A DNA stretch of 64,000 bases, taken from the NCBI RefSeq assembly GCF_014645695.1, contig NZ_BMMF01000006.1:133322-197321 (forward strand), in the 5' to 3' direction. Below, in pieces: positions 26,042 to 34,251 of the stretch (position 1 is the stretch's first letter; each line of letters opens with the position of its first letter). The notes beneath the pieces were generated by a model, which saw only the letters and a program-made list of their open reading frames with translations, made no database searches and was not told the origin of the DNA. The translations under genes were made by a program, and so were the position numbers. This stretch comes from Salinarimonas ramus (GTDB lineage Bacteria > Pseudomonadota > Alphaproteobacteria > Rhizobiales > Beijerinckiaceae).

Positions 26042-26803
26042 ATGCCGCAGCCCAGACCCTTCGTCGCCGGAAACTGGAAGATGAACGGCCTTTCCGCCGC
26101 CCTCGCCGAGGCCGACGCCGTGAAGGAGGGCGCGGCCGCCCTCGCGGGCGCCGTCGATCTCGCGCTGTGCCCGCCCGCGACCCTCGTCCACCGCATGGCG
26201 GAGCGCCTCGCGGGCTCGGCGGTCGGCGTCGGCGGGCAGGATTGCCACGCCAAGGCGACGGGCGCGCATACCGGCGACGTCTCCGCCGAGATGCTGGCGG
26301 ACGCGGGCGCGGCCTACGTCATCGTCGGCCATTCCGAGCGCCGCGCCGACCACGGCGAGAGCGACGCGGACGTGCGCGCCAAGCTCGAGGCCGCCCATCG
26401 CGCGGGCCTCGTCGCCATCGTCTGCGTCGGCGAGACGAAGGAGGAGCGCGAGGCCGGGCGTGCGCTCGAAATCGTGCGCGGCCAGCTCGACGGCTCCCTC
26501 GTCGAGGGGCTGACGGCGGCGCGCACCGTCATCGCCTACGAGCCCGTCTGGGCGATCGGCACCGGCCTCGTGCCGACGCTCGACGACATCGCCGAGATGC
26601 ACGCCGCCGTGCGCGAGGCGCTGGCCGCGAAAGCCGAGGCCGCGGAGGTCGCCGCCATGCGCATCCTCTACGGGGGCTCGGTGAAGCCCTCCAACGCCGC
26701 CGAGATACTCGCCGTGGCGAACGTCGACGGCGCGCTCGTCGGCGGAGCGAGCCTGAAGGCGTCGGACTTCCTCGCCATCGCGTCGGCGGCGCCGCGCCGC
26801 TGA
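26042..26803 (+). CDS. tpiA: Triosephosphate isomerase
   Basis: Interconverts dihydroxyacetone phosphate and glyceraldehyde 3-phosphate. The 253-residue TIM-barrel protein shows the substrate Lys in NWKMN (11-15), the catalytic His in VGHSERR, the catalytic Glu at the start of the flexible loop in [10 protein letters not shown], and the phosphate-binding [12 protein letters not shown]. An AGGAG site lies about ten bases before the ATG. It stands alone between tRNA-Leu and the DUF2794 gene. DHAP made by the mtnA-aldolase pair further on would enter metabolism through this enzyme. Confidence 0.98.
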   Translation: MPQPRPFVAGNWKMNGLSAALAEADAVKEGAAALAGAVDLALCPPATLVHRMAERLAGSAVGVGGQDCHAKATGAHTGDVSAEMLADAGAAYVIVGHSERRADHGESDADVRAKLEAAHRAGLVAIVCVGETKEEREAGRALEIVRGQLDGSLVEGLTAARTVIAYEPVWAIGTGLVPTLDDIAEMHAAVREALAAKAEAAEVAAMRILYGGSVKPSNAAEILAVANVDGALVGGASLKASDFLAIASAAPRR

Positions 26804-26929
26804 CGCGGATGCGCGGCGGCTCTCGCCTTGCGTCGCGCGTCACGCGTCTCCATCATGACGGGACCATGACGTGCGGCCGCGAAGGCCGCCGAGAGCCCCG
26901 GGCGCAGACCCGGGAGGCGAGGAGGCGCG

Positions 26930-27304
26930 ATGAGCGAGAGCGAGACGGCGCACAAGCAGCGCGGCGGGACGGTGGTCGCCTTTCCCGTCGCCCGCGCCCA
27001 GGACGCCAAGGTGTCCTTCGATCGCGACGAGCTGCGCGCCATCCTCAACGTCTACGGCCGCATGGTCGCGGCCGGCGAATGGCGGGACTACGCGATCGAC
27101 TTCCGCAAGGACAAGGCCGTCTTCGCCGTCTTCCGCCGCAGCTCCGAGATGCCGCTCTACCGCATCGAGAAGGACCCCAAGCTCGCCCGCCGCCAGGGCG
27201 CCTATTCCGTCGTCGCGGCCTCCGGCCTCGTGATGAAGCGCGGGCAGGAGCTGCGCCGCGTTCTCGAGGTGCTCGAAGGCAAGGCGCTGCGGGTGGTGGA
27301 GTGA
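26930..27304 (+). CDS. DUF2794 domain-containing protein
   Basis: A 124-residue cytosolic protein of the DUF2794 family, largely restricted to alphaproteobacteria, with the characteristic block ILNVYGRMVAAGEWRDYAID in the middle and MPLYRIEKDPKLARRQGAY after it. No function is known. GGAGG lies six bases before the ATG at 26930. Two small GC hairpins lie in the 126 bases between tpiA and this gene. The bchE regulatory region follows directly downstream. Confidence 0.9.
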   Translation: MSESETAHKQRGGTVVAFPVARAQDAKVSFDRDELRAILNVYGRMVAAGEWRDYAIDFRKDKAVFAVFRRSSEMPLYRIEKDPKLARRQGAYSVVAASGLVMKRGQELRRVLEVLEGKALRVVE

Positions 27305-27365
27305 CGCGCGCTTCGGCCGACGCGCCGGGGCGGCCGATCCATGCGCCTGCGGGCGAGCACGGACC

Positions 27366-27379
27366 TTGATCCAGATCAC
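27366..27379 (+). promoter_or_regulatory. FNR/FixK-type box upstream of bchE
   Basis: TTGATCCAGATCAC matches the anaerobic FNR/FixK consensus TTGAT-N4-ATCAA in nine of ten fixed positions. Its centre is 64 bases before the bchE ATG. A class II activator at about -41 would place the transcription start near 27414. Low-oxygen activation fits an oxygen-sensitive radical-SAM enzyme. Confidence 0.7.
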
Positions 27380-27385
27380 ATGAAT

Positions 27386-27403
27386 TGACGCATCGATGTG
27401 TCA
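27386..27403. promoter_or_regulatory. Near-perfect 18-bp palindrome in the bchE promoter
   Basis: TGACGCATCGATGTGTCA is self-complementary in eight of nine pairs. It lies between the FNR-type box and the PpsR-type box, and its right half forms the left half of the latter. Probably an operator; the binding protein is not known from the sequence. Confidence 0.5.
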
Positions 27404-27416
27404 GCCTCTCCTGACG
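27399..27416. promoter_or_regulatory. PpsR/CrtJ-type site upstream of bchE
   Basis: TGTCA, eight bases, TGACG matches the photosynthesis repressor consensus TGTcaN8tgACA in nine of ten positions. It covers the predicted transcription start, where a bound repressor would block transcription. No ppsR gene is in the window. Confidence 0.65.
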
Positions 27417-27436
27417 ATTGGTCGGGAGGCTCCCCC

Positions 27437-29149
27437 ATGCGCATCATGCTGATCCACCCCAACTATCATTCGGGCGGCGCCGAGATCGCCGGCAACTGGC
27501 CGCCCGCCTGGGTCGCGTACATCGCCGGATCGCTGAAGGGCGCGGGCTTCACCGACATCGTCTTCGTGGACGCGATGACGAACCACCTCTCCGACGAGGC
27601 GCTGCGCGCGGAGATCGCCCGTGTCGATCCCGACATCGTCGGCACCACCGCGATCACGCCCTCGATCTACAAGGCCGAGCGGGTGCTCGAGATCGCCAAG
27701 GAGGTGAACCCGCAGATCGTCACGATCATCGGCGGCGTCCACGCCACCTTCATGTACAAGCAGGTCCTCTCCGAGGCGCCCTGGATCGACGCGGTGGTGC
27801 GCGGCGAGGGCGAGGAGATCATCGTCGACCTGTGCACCGCGGTGCTGAACGGGCGCTGGCCGGCGGACCGCAACGCCATCCGCGGCCTCGCCTTCCGCGA
27901 GGGCGACACCATCGTCGCGAGCCCGGCGGCGCCCACCGTCAAGAACGTCGACGCGATCTCGCCCGACTGGTCGCTGCTCGAATGGGAGAAGTACGTCTAC
28001 ATCCCGCTCGGCGTGCGCGTCGCGATCCCCAACATGGCGCGGGGCTGCCCCTTCACCTGCACCTTCTGCAGCCAGTGGAAGTTCTGGCGCGACTACCGGG
28101 TTCGCGAGCCCAAGAAGGTCGTCGACGAGATCGAGGGGCTGGTGCGCGATCATCAGGTGGGCTTCTTCATCCTCGCCGACGAGGAGCCGACCATCAACAA
28201 GAAGAAGTTCATGGCCTTCTGCCGCGAGCTGATCGATCGCGGCCTGCCCGACAAGGTGAAATGGGGCATCAACACCCGCGTCACCGACATCCTGCGCGAC
28301 ATCGACGACCTGAAATTCTACCGCGAGGCCGGCCTCGTCCACGTCTCGCTGGGCACCGAGGCGGCGGCGCAGATGAAGCTCGACCGCTTCAACAAGGAAA
28401 CGACGATCGACGACAATCGCCGCGCCATCCAGGCGCTGCGCGACGCCGACATCTTCGTGGAGGCGCAGTTCATCGTCGGGCTGGAGAACGAGACGGCGGA
28501 GACGCTGGAGGAGACCTACCGGATGGCGCGGGACTGGGATCCCGATCTCGCCAATTGGTCGATGTACACACCCTGGCCCTATACGCCGCTGTTCCAGGAC
28601 CTGGGCGACAAGGTCGAGATCTACGACTTCGAGAAGTACAATTTCGTCACGCCGATCATCAAGCCGGACGCACTGGAGCGCGGCGAGCTGCTCGACCGGG
28701 TGATGAACAATTACCGGCGCTTCTACATGAAGAAGGCGCTCTTCGACTATCCCTGGAAGGGCAAGGGCTTCCGGCGGCGCTACCTGCTCGGCTGCCTCAA
28801 GGCGTTTCTCAAGGCCGGCTTCCAGCGCACCTTCTACGATCTCGGCAAGGTGAACTATTGGGGCCCGCAGTCGAAAGGCAAGGTCGACTTCCACTTCGAC
28901 GAGACCCGCCGCATCGCCCCCGCCCAGGCGGACGATTGGGAGGCCGCGGCCGAGCGCGCGGCGGCGCATCGCAAGGCCAAGCAGAGCGCGGCCCTCCGCG
29001 AGCGTGCCGCGGTGGCGAAGGCGGCGCGAGCGGACGTGCGCGAGACGGCGCCGGGCGTGCTCTCCGGCCCCGAAATGGACGATCCGGCGGCGAGCGCGCC
29101 CGTCATGGCCTGCGGCGGCGGCAAGCAGCAATTGGCGCAGGAGGCCTGA
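27437..29149 (+). CDS. bchE: Anaerobic Mg-protoporphyrin IX monomethyl ester cyclase
   Basis: Oxygen-independent cyclase that forms the isocyclic E-ring of bacteriochlorophyll using water as oxygen source, with cobalamin and S-adenosylmethionine. The 570-residue protein has a B12-binding Rossmann domain (about 1-135, [18 protein letters not shown] at the start) and a radical-SAM domain with the cluster motif CPFTCTFC (Cys204, 208, 211). The C-terminal part follows BchE closely, then ends in an Ala-rich charged tail. GGGAGG lies seven bases before the ATG. FNR-like and PpsR-like boxes upstream indicate low-oxygen expression. bchJ follows five bases downstream. Confidence 0.95.
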   Translation: MRIMLIHPNYHSGGAEIAGNWPPAWVAYIAGSLKGAGFTDIVFVDAMTNHLSDEALRAEIARVDPDIVGTTAITPSIYKAERVLEIAKEVNPQIVTIIGGVHATFMYKQVLSEAPWIDAVVRGEGEEIIVDLCTAVLNGRWPADRNAIRGLAFREGDTIVASPAAPTVKNVDAISPDWSLLEWEKYVYIPLGVRVAIPNMARGCPFTCTFCSQWKFWRDYRVREPKKVVDEIEGLVRDHQVGFFILADEEPTINKKKFMAFCRELIDRGLPDKVKWGINTRVTDILRDIDDLKFYREAGLVHVSLGTEAAAQMKLDRFNKETTIDDNRRAIQALRDADIFVEAQFIVGLENETAETLEETYRMARDWDPDLANWSMYTPWPYTPLFQDLGDKVEIYDFEKYNFVTPIIKPDALERGELLDRVMNNYRRFYMKKALFDYPWKGKGFRRRYLLGCLKAFLKAGFQRTFYDLGKVNYWGPQSKGKVDFHFDETRRIAPAQADDWEAAAERAAAHRKAKQSAALRERAAVAKAARADVRETAPGVLSGPEMDDPAASAPVMACGGGKQQLAQEA

Positions 29150-29153
29150 TGCC

Positions 29154-29789
29154 ATGGGCGCGCCCGCGACCCCGCTCGACCCGCGCGCACCGTCGCCCGC
29201 GACGACGGCGCCGGCGCGGATCGGCCCCAACGCGATCATCCAGATGCGCGCGGTGATGATCGAGGCGCTCGGCCGGCGCGAGGCGGGGCGCGTCCTCGCC
29301 CAGGCGGGGCTCGAGACCTACGTCTTCGCGCCGCCCGCGACGATGGTCGACGAGCGCGAGGTGGCGGCGCTCCACGCGGCGCTGCGCGCGGGCGTCGGGG
29401 AGGAAAGGGCGGCACAGCTCGGCTTCGAGGCGGGCCTGCGCACCGGGCGCTACCTCGTCGAGAACCGCATCCCGGCGCCCGTCCGCCTGGTCCTGAGGCT
29501 GTCGCCGGCGCCGCTCGCGAGCCGGATCCTGCTCGCGGCGATCGCCCGCCATTCCTGGACCTTCGCCGGCTCGGGCGTCTTCGCGATCCTCGCGAGGGCG
29601 CCGGCGCGTGTGCGCATCACGTCTTGCCCGCTCGTCGCGGGGGTTCGGCTCGCGCGGCCGGGCTGCGCCTTCTACGCGGGCACGTTCGAAGCGCTCTACC
29701 GCACGCTCGTTCACCCGCGGGCGCGCTGCGTCCAGACCGCCTGCGAGGGGATGGGCGACCCCGCCTGCCTGTTCGAGATCAGCTGGTAG
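29154..29789 (+). CDS. bchJ: BchJ, V4R-domain bacteriochlorophyll synthesis protein
   Basis: A 211-residue protein with a C-terminal 4-vinyl-reductase (V4R) domain ending CVQTACEGMGDPACLFEISW. BchJ was first called the 8-vinyl reductase; later work points to a role in delivering or channelling chlorophyllide intermediates, so reductase activity should not be assumed. The ATG at 29154 has GCAGGAGG about ten bases upstream, inside the end of bchE, and the genes form one operon. Gene order bchE-bchJ is that of purple-bacterial photosynthesis clusters, but the next gene there, bchG, is absent. Confidence 0.9.
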   Translation: MGAPATPLDPRAPSPATTAPARIGPNAIIQMRAVMIEALGRREAGRVLAQAGLETYVFAPPATMVDEREVAALHAALRAGVGEERAAQLGFEAGLRTGRYLVENRIPAPVRLVLRLSPAPLASRILLAAIARHSWTFAGSGVFAILARAPARVRITSCPLVAGVRLARPGCAFYAGTFEALYRTLVHPRARCVQTACEGMGDPACLFEISW

Positions 29790-29952
29790 GCTCGCGCGTC
29801 GCCTCGCTCGCGCGGGCGTTCGTCGCGGCCGCCTTCTCGCGGTCGCGCCGGATCTCGCGCCTCACCGAGACGAGCTGCCAGATTCCGAAGGCGATGGGCA
29901 GGAGAAGCCACAAGCCCGCCTTGCCCAGGGTGAAGATCTCAGCCGCGTTCAT
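29779..29952 (-). CDS. Small single-pass membrane protein
   Basis: A 57-residue protein with one membrane helix (AGLWLLLPIAFGIWQLVSV) followed by a strongly charged helix (RREIRRDREKAAATNARAS). It looks like a bitopic inner-membrane peptide with a cytosolic basic tail. A GAGGAGG ribosome site lies eight bases before the ATG at 29952, which supports real translation. Its last 11 bases overlap the end of bchJ on the other strand. It is downstream of rnpB on the same strand and might be read from the rnpB promoter. I recognise no family. Confidence 0.7.
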   Translation of the reverse strand: MNAAEIFTLGKAGLWLLLPIAFGIWQLVSVRREIRRDREKAAATNARASEATREPTS

Positions 29953-30019
29953 GCTCCGCGCCTCCTCGGCTCGGTGTACGCGCGAGGGGGCGCAGCCGAT
30001 CAGCCGCGGCGAGAGCGGA

Positions 30020-30419
<400 letters not shown>

Positions 30420-30524
30420 CGGCGCATGTGGCGTGCCGGGACCCGCGCCGTCAAGTGCCCGCCGCGTCGAGCGCCCGAAGGTCGAGCGGCGGCATCGCGG
30501 CGGCGAAAACTCGGCCGCGGCTCG

Positions 30525-30549
30525 GGAACGGAGTCCTTTCCTCTGCGTT
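30525..30549 (+). promoter_or_regulatory. EcfG-type general stress response promoter
   Basis: GGAAC (30525-30529), 16 bases, CGTT (30546-30549): an exact match to the EcfG consensus. The predicted start near 30556 leaves about 45 bases before the lipoprotein ATG at 30602. It lies in the region divergent from rnpB. Confidence 0.75.
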
Positions 30550-30601
30550 CGGAACACCGATTCGTCCGCCCGGGCGTGCCGGGCCTCGAGGGAGGAGACC
30601 C

Positions 30602-30880
30602 ATGATGAAACGCTTCGCTACCCTGCTCGCCGCCGGAACCCTGGCCTTGTCCGTCGGCGCCTGCACGACGCCGGGCGAGCGCGCGGTCGGCGGCGCCCTG
30701 ATCGGCGGCGCGTCCGGCGCAGCCGTCGGCGCCGCCGTCGACGGCGGTCAGGGTGCGCTCGTCGGTGGTGCGCTCGGCGCCGGCGCGGGGGCGATCATCG
30801 GCGCGGGCACGGCCCCCAGCTCCGGCGGCTGCCCGCGCGGCTACTACCTCGCCCGCGACGGCTATTGCTATCCGGCGTGA
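30602..30880 (+). CDS. Glycine-zipper lipoprotein
   Basis: A 92-residue envelope protein. The signal peptide ends in the lipobox SVGAC (Cys21 with the first of two tandem ATGs as start). The rest is a glycine-zipper stretch of small residues (GGALIGGASGAAVGAAV and so on, about 31-72) ending in a short Cys-containing tail (GGCPRGYYLARDGYCYPA). Glycine-zipper lipoproteins such as OsmB and SlyB are stress-induced and help outer-membrane integrity. That fits the exact EcfG promoter upstream. A strong GGGAGGAG site precedes the ATG, and a strong terminator follows, so it is transcribed alone. Confidence 0.88.
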   Translation: MMKRFATLLAAGTLALSVGACTTPGERAVGGALIGGASGAAVGAAVDGGQGALVGGALGAGAGAIIGAGTAPSSGGCPRGYYLARDGYCYPA

Positions 30881-30915
30881 TCGTCACGCATCGCCGCGCC
30901 GGACACGGCGTCGCG

Positions 30916-30949
30916 GAGGCCCGGGAGCACTCCCGGGCCTCTTTCTTTT
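30916..30949 (+). terminator. Intrinsic terminator after the glycine-zipper gene
   Basis: An 11-bp perfect stem, GAGGCCCGGGA with its complement, has the loop GCAC and is followed by TTTCTTTT. The best terminator in the window. Confidence 0.93.
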
Positions 30950-30983
30950 GCGCTAGCGTCGCGGGCGATTCGAAAGGCGCGAC

Positions 30984-31703
30984 ATGAGCGTATGGGGCAA
31001 GCTCGGCGGGTTCGGCGTCGGTTTCCTGATCGGTGGGCCCATCGGCGCGTTGATCGGGGCCGCGCTCGGCCACGTCCTCGTCGACCGGGAGGGCGCGCCC
31101 TTCGGCCCGACCCCGCGCGACCTCGTGTTCACGACGGGCCTGATCGCGCTCTCCGCCAAGATGGCCAAGGCCGACGGCGTCGTCATGCGCTCCGAGCGCG
31201 AGGCGTTCCGGCGCATCGTCGTCGTCGAGGAAGCGGACCGCGCCCGCGTGGAGGCCCTGTTCGACCTGGCGAGCCGCACCGCCGACGGCTACGAGGCCTA
31301 CGCCCGGCAGTTGCACGAGCTCCTCGCCGACGAGCCGGCTCTGCTCGAGGACGTGCTCGACGGCCTCTTCCTCATCGCCGCCGCCGACGGCGCCGTGCAC
31401 GAGCGCGAGTTCGCCTTCCTGGGCGAGGTCGCGCGCATCTTCGGCTTCGACGCCGCGCGCTTCGAGCGCGTCGCGGCTCGCCACGTCGCCTTGAAGGACG
31501 ATCCCTACGCCGTGCTCGGCGCCTCGCGGGAGATGGACGACGCGGCCTTGAAGAGCCATTGGCGCCGCCTCGTCGCCGAGGTCCACCCCGACCGCGCCGT
31601 CGCCCGCGGCCTTCCCCCCGAAGCCATCGCCATCGCCACCCGCCGCCTCGCCGCCGTCAATGCCGCGTGGGACCGGATCGCGCGCGAGCGCGGGATCGGG
31701 TGA
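30984..31703 (+). CDS. TerB and J-domain protein (DjlA-like)
   Basis: A 239-residue protein built like DjlA: a Gly-rich hydrophobic N-terminal segment (FGVGFLIGGPIGALIGAA, about 10-27) that may insert in the membrane, a TerB-like acidic helical domain (about 45-165), and a C-terminal J domain (about 173-239) with the HPDR motif that stimulates DnaK ATPase. It is probably a membrane-tethered DnaK co-chaperone. The ATG at 30984 has a modest AAAGG site. The amidase gene follows 16 bases downstream, so the two may be co-transcribed. Confidence 0.9.
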   Translation: MSVWGKLGGFGVGFLIGGPIGALIGAALGHVLVDREGAPFGPTPRDLVFTTGLIALSAKMAKADGVVMRSEREAFRRIVVVEEADRARVEALFDLASRTADGYEAYARQLHELLADEPALLEDVLDGLFLIAAADGAVHEREFAFLGEVARIFGFDAARFERVAARHVALKDDPYAVLGASREMDDAALKSHWRRLVAEVHPDRAVARGLPPEAIAIATRRLAAVNAAWDRIARERGIG

Positions 31704-31719
31704 GCGCGAGAGGCGGAGA

Positions 31720-32487
31720 ATGACCCATCCCACCCCCGAGTCCCCCGCCGCCGCCAAGGTCTTCCCCTCGCCCAATCACGGCGAGCGCAAGGACGGGCGG
31801 CGGCCCGACATGCTCGTGCTCCACTACACCGGCATGCCGGATGCCGGGCAGGCGCTGCAATGGCTGTGCAATCCGGTCTCGCAGGTGTCGTGCCACTATT
31901 TCGTGTTCGAGGACGGGCGCGTGCTGCAGCTCGTGCCGGAGGCGCGGCGGGCGTGGCATGCGGGGGTCTCGTCCTGGGCCGGGGAGAGCGACGTGAACTC
32001 GGCCTCCATCGGCGTCGAGATCGCCCATCCCGGGCACGACGAGGCGGGCGGGCTCGCGCCCTATCCGGAGGTGCAGATCGCGGCCGTCGTCGCGCTCGCC
32101 CGCGATCTCGTCGGGCGCTGGGGCATCGCCAAGGAGCGTGTCCTCGCCCATTCCGACGTCGCGCCGGGGCGCAAGCGCGATCCGGGAGAGAGCTTCCCGT
32201 GGGCGCGCCTCGCCGCCGAGGGCGTCGGCCACTGGGTGGCGCCGACGCCGATCCGCGACGGGCGCTTCTTCCAGCGCGGCGAGGAGGGGCCGCCCATCGA
32301 GGCGCTCCAGGCCATGCTCGCGCTCTACGGCTACGGCGTGCCCATCGACGGCGTCTTCGGCGAGACGACGGAGCAGGTGGTGCGCGCCTTCCAGCGCCAC
32401 TTCCGCCCCGAGCGCGTCGACGGCGTGGCGGACGCGTCCACGATCACGACGCTGCGGGATCTGATCGCGGCGTCTCGCGCCCCCTGA
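31720..32487 (+). CDS. N-acetylmuramoyl-L-alanine amidase with peptidoglycan-binding domain
   Basis: A 255-residue zinc amidase of the AmpD/AmiD (Amidase_2) type that cleaves the bond between MurNAc and L-Ala in peptidoglycan or its muropeptides. Zinc ligands are His35 (LVLHYTGM) and the His in LAHSDVAPGRKRDPG, where the catalytic Lys/Asp region is also found. The last 60 or so residues (IEALQAMLALYGYGVPIDGVFG) form a peptidoglycan-binding_1 domain. No signal peptide is visible, which points to a cytosolic recycling role like AmpD. GGCGGAG lies a few bases before the ATG. It follows the TerB/J gene by 16 bases. Confidence 0.93.
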   Translation: MTHPTPESPAAAKVFPSPNHGERKDGRRPDMLVLHYTGMPDAGQALQWLCNPVSQVSCHYFVFEDGRVLQLVPEARRAWHAGVSSWAGESDVNSASIGVEIAHPGHDEAGGLAPYPEVQIAAVVALARDLVGRWGIAKERVLAHSDVAPGRKRDPGESFPWARLAAEGVGHWVAPTPIRDGRFFQRGEEGPPIEALQAMLALYGYGVPIDGVFGETTEQVVRAFQRHFRPERVDGVADASTITTLRDLIAASRAP

Positions 32488-32542
32488 CCGGGGCTTGCTT
32501 TGTGACGTACTCAGTACCATAGTCGGGATGGTTCTGCACGGA

Positions 32543-32912
32543 TGCGAGTCTTCAAGGTCAAGGCTTTTCAGCGAATTGCACGCAAGCTGAAGATCGGCGA
32601 TCGAGATCTCGTCGACGCCGTGCGGAGCAGGGGTCGGTCGACGCCGGTCTGGGGCGCCTTCTGATCAAGCAACGCGTTCGCGTCTCTGGGATGGGAAAGG
32701 CTCGTGCCGCACGCACCATCATCTTTCACATGATCGGAACGCGCGCGGTCTTTCTCTTCGCGTTCGCGAAGAGCGACACGGAAGCCTTGTCCGATTCGGA
32801 GACGGCAGGGTTCCGCGATACGGCGAAGCTGCTCGCGGATCTGGACGAAAGAGACATCGAACGACTTCTCGCGATCGACGAATGGATAGAGGTCGAGCCT
32901 GATGAAAAGTAG
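32543..32912 (+). pseudogene. RelE/HigB-type toxin gene with frameshift
   Basis: From ATG 32543 the frame reads MRVFKVKAFQRIARKLKIGD...LVDAVR, the start of a RelE/HigB-family ribosome-dependent RNase toxin, then reaches a stop 41 codons in. One frame over, from about 32622, it continues AEQGSVDAGLGRLLIKQRV and runs to the expected C-terminus (IDEWIEVEPDEK) at 32912. Together they make one full-length toxin, so a single-base deletion (or equivalent) near 32620 has broken it. The antitoxin frame begins inside its end, as in intact operons. Programmed frameshifting is possible but not indicated by any slippery site. Confidence 0.82.
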
Positions 32913-33222
32913 ACGGTACAAGAGCGATGCTCTGGGAGCGATCCATGAGACCATGAGCGGATTGCTGAAGGTCGGAGCCATCGACAAGGCCACCATGCGC
33001 GACTTCGACGTGCGCTGCCTCACCATCGTGGAGGATCTGGAGCCCGCCGCCATCCGGCGTATCCGGGAGACCGCGCGCATGAGCCAGGCGACCTTCGCCA
33101 TGGCGCTGAACGTGAAGCCGTCGATCGTGAGCAAGTGGGAGCGGGGCGAGAAGCGGCCGAGCGGCCCCTCGCTGAAGCTGCTCGCCCTCGTCGACAAGAA
33201 GGGGATCGACGCGATCCTCTGA
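32902..33222 (+). CDS. HigA/NadS-type XRE antitoxin
   Basis: A 106-residue DNA-binding protein with a C-terminal XRE helix-turn-helix (about 50-103; RIRETARMSQATFAMALN and PSIVSKWERGEKRPSG) and a short N-terminal toxin-contact region. In intact loci such proteins neutralise the RelE/HigB toxin and repress the operon. The frame is intact, while the toxin frame just upstream is broken. The ATG at 32902 overlaps the toxin end by 11 bases. Next gene (DUF1206) is convergent. Confidence 0.88.
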   Translation: MKSRRYKSDALGAIHETMSGLLKVGAIDKATMRDFDVRCLTIVEDLEPAAIRRIRETARMSQATFAMALNVKPSIVSKWERGEKRPSGPSLKLLALVDKKGIDAIL

Positions 33223-33245
33223 GGCTCGCCCGCACCCCGCCCGTG

Positions 33246-34115
33246 TCAGCTCACCTTGCGCGCACCGCGCTGGGCGGCGCGCTTGGCGTCGCCGGCGGCG
33301 GCGTCCATGTCGGGCGCGTCGATGCGCCGGTAGATCGCCTGGACGATGCCGAAGGCGCCGAAGGCGAAGAGGCCGGCGGCCACGAGGCCGAGCAGGATCC
33401 AGCCGTAGGGCTGCTCCTGGAGCGTGCGCAGCGCGCCGCCCAGGCCTCGCGCTTCCGAGGAATCGGACTGCCAGGCGGCGACGACGAGGAAGCCGCCGAT
33501 GATCATGAAGACGATGCCGCGCGCGGCGAACCCGGCGCGTCCGAGCGGCACGACCCAATTCTCGGCGTTCGGAGCGTAATGCAGGTGCTTCGTCACGTCG
33601 CCGCGCCAGCCGCGCACGACGAAGCCGATCCCTACGCCGGCGACGCCCAGCCCGACGATGCCGAGCAGCCAGCGCCCGAAAGGCTTGGCCATCAGCCAGG
33701 CCGACCAGCTCTGCGCGCCCCCGTCGCCCGAGCCGCCACCGCCGCCGCCGCTGGTGCTCCAGCCCATGGCGAGGCTCAGGGCGTAGAAGGCGAGGGTGAG
33801 ATAGATGAGACCGCTCACGACGTGCGCACCGCGAATGGCGAGCCCCTTGCCGGAGCTGCCGCGATGGTCCGCATCGCTGATGGCCGCCACCTCGCGCCAC
33901 ACCGCGAAGGCGGCGAGGCCGAGCGCGATGACCACGAGGAGCGCCTGCCCGAAAGGCTCGCCCACCAGCGTGCTCAGGGCCCCGCGGCTGCCGCCCGTCT
34001 GCCCGCCCGGTCCGACGGCGGCGAGCACCGCGAGCCCACCCACCATCATGTAGACGACCCCGCGTGCGGCGTAGCCGACCCGTGCCGTGGTCTCCAGCGT
34101 GTTGGTGCCGCTCAT
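33246..34115 (-). CDS. DUF1206 family membrane protein
   Basis: A 289-residue inner-membrane protein made of three similar DUF1206 repeats, each a helical hairpin pair starting with an ARxGYAARGxV-type motif (RVGYAARGVVYMMVGG at 12-27, and GRAGFAARGIVFMIIGG in the last third). A Gly/Ser linker (about 125-135) separates repeats. Function is unknown; homologues occur in stress-tolerant bacteria. The ATG at 34115 has GGGAGG about nine bases upstream. It is divergent from no obvious partner and ends 24 bases from the antitoxin gene. Confidence 0.88.
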   Translation of the reverse strand: MSGTNTLETTARVGYAARGVVYMMVGGLAVLAAVGPGGQTGGSRGALSTLVGEPFGQALLVVIALGLAAFAVWREVAAISDADHRGSSGKGLAIRGAHVVSGLIYLTLAFYALSLAMGWSTSGGGGGGSGDGGAQSWSAWLMAKPFGRWLLGIVGLGVAGVGIGFVVRGWRGDVTKHLHYAPNAENWVVPLGRAGFAARGIVFMIIGGFLVVAAWQSDSSEARGLGGALRTLQEQPYGWILLGLVAAGLFAFGAFGIVQAIYRRIDAPDMDAAAGDAKRAAQRGARKVS

Positions 34116-34225
34116 GGTCCGTGACCTCCCGTCGTGATCACGGGCAAGTCCTGCGACGGCGCGACGGTTCCGGTCGATCGACCGCGCCGGCGGTCGCCGC
34201 GCACTCGGGCCGTGCACTCGGGCAA

Positions 34226-34251
34226 GCTCTCAGGCGGCGCTCTCAGGCGGC
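34226..34251. repeat. 13-bp tandem duplication at the end of ispZ
   Basis: GCTCTCAGGCGGC occurs twice in tandem, with a further GCTCTC after it. The duplication covers the stop codon of the septation protein gene, so that the unit carrying the stop is repeated just past the end. Probably a recent slippage event. Confidence 0.7.

Noticed and set aside
29154-29789. BchJ considered as the 8-vinyl reductase
   Set aside because: Later work assigns that activity to BciA/BciB or to COR; the V4R domain alone does not show reductase activity.
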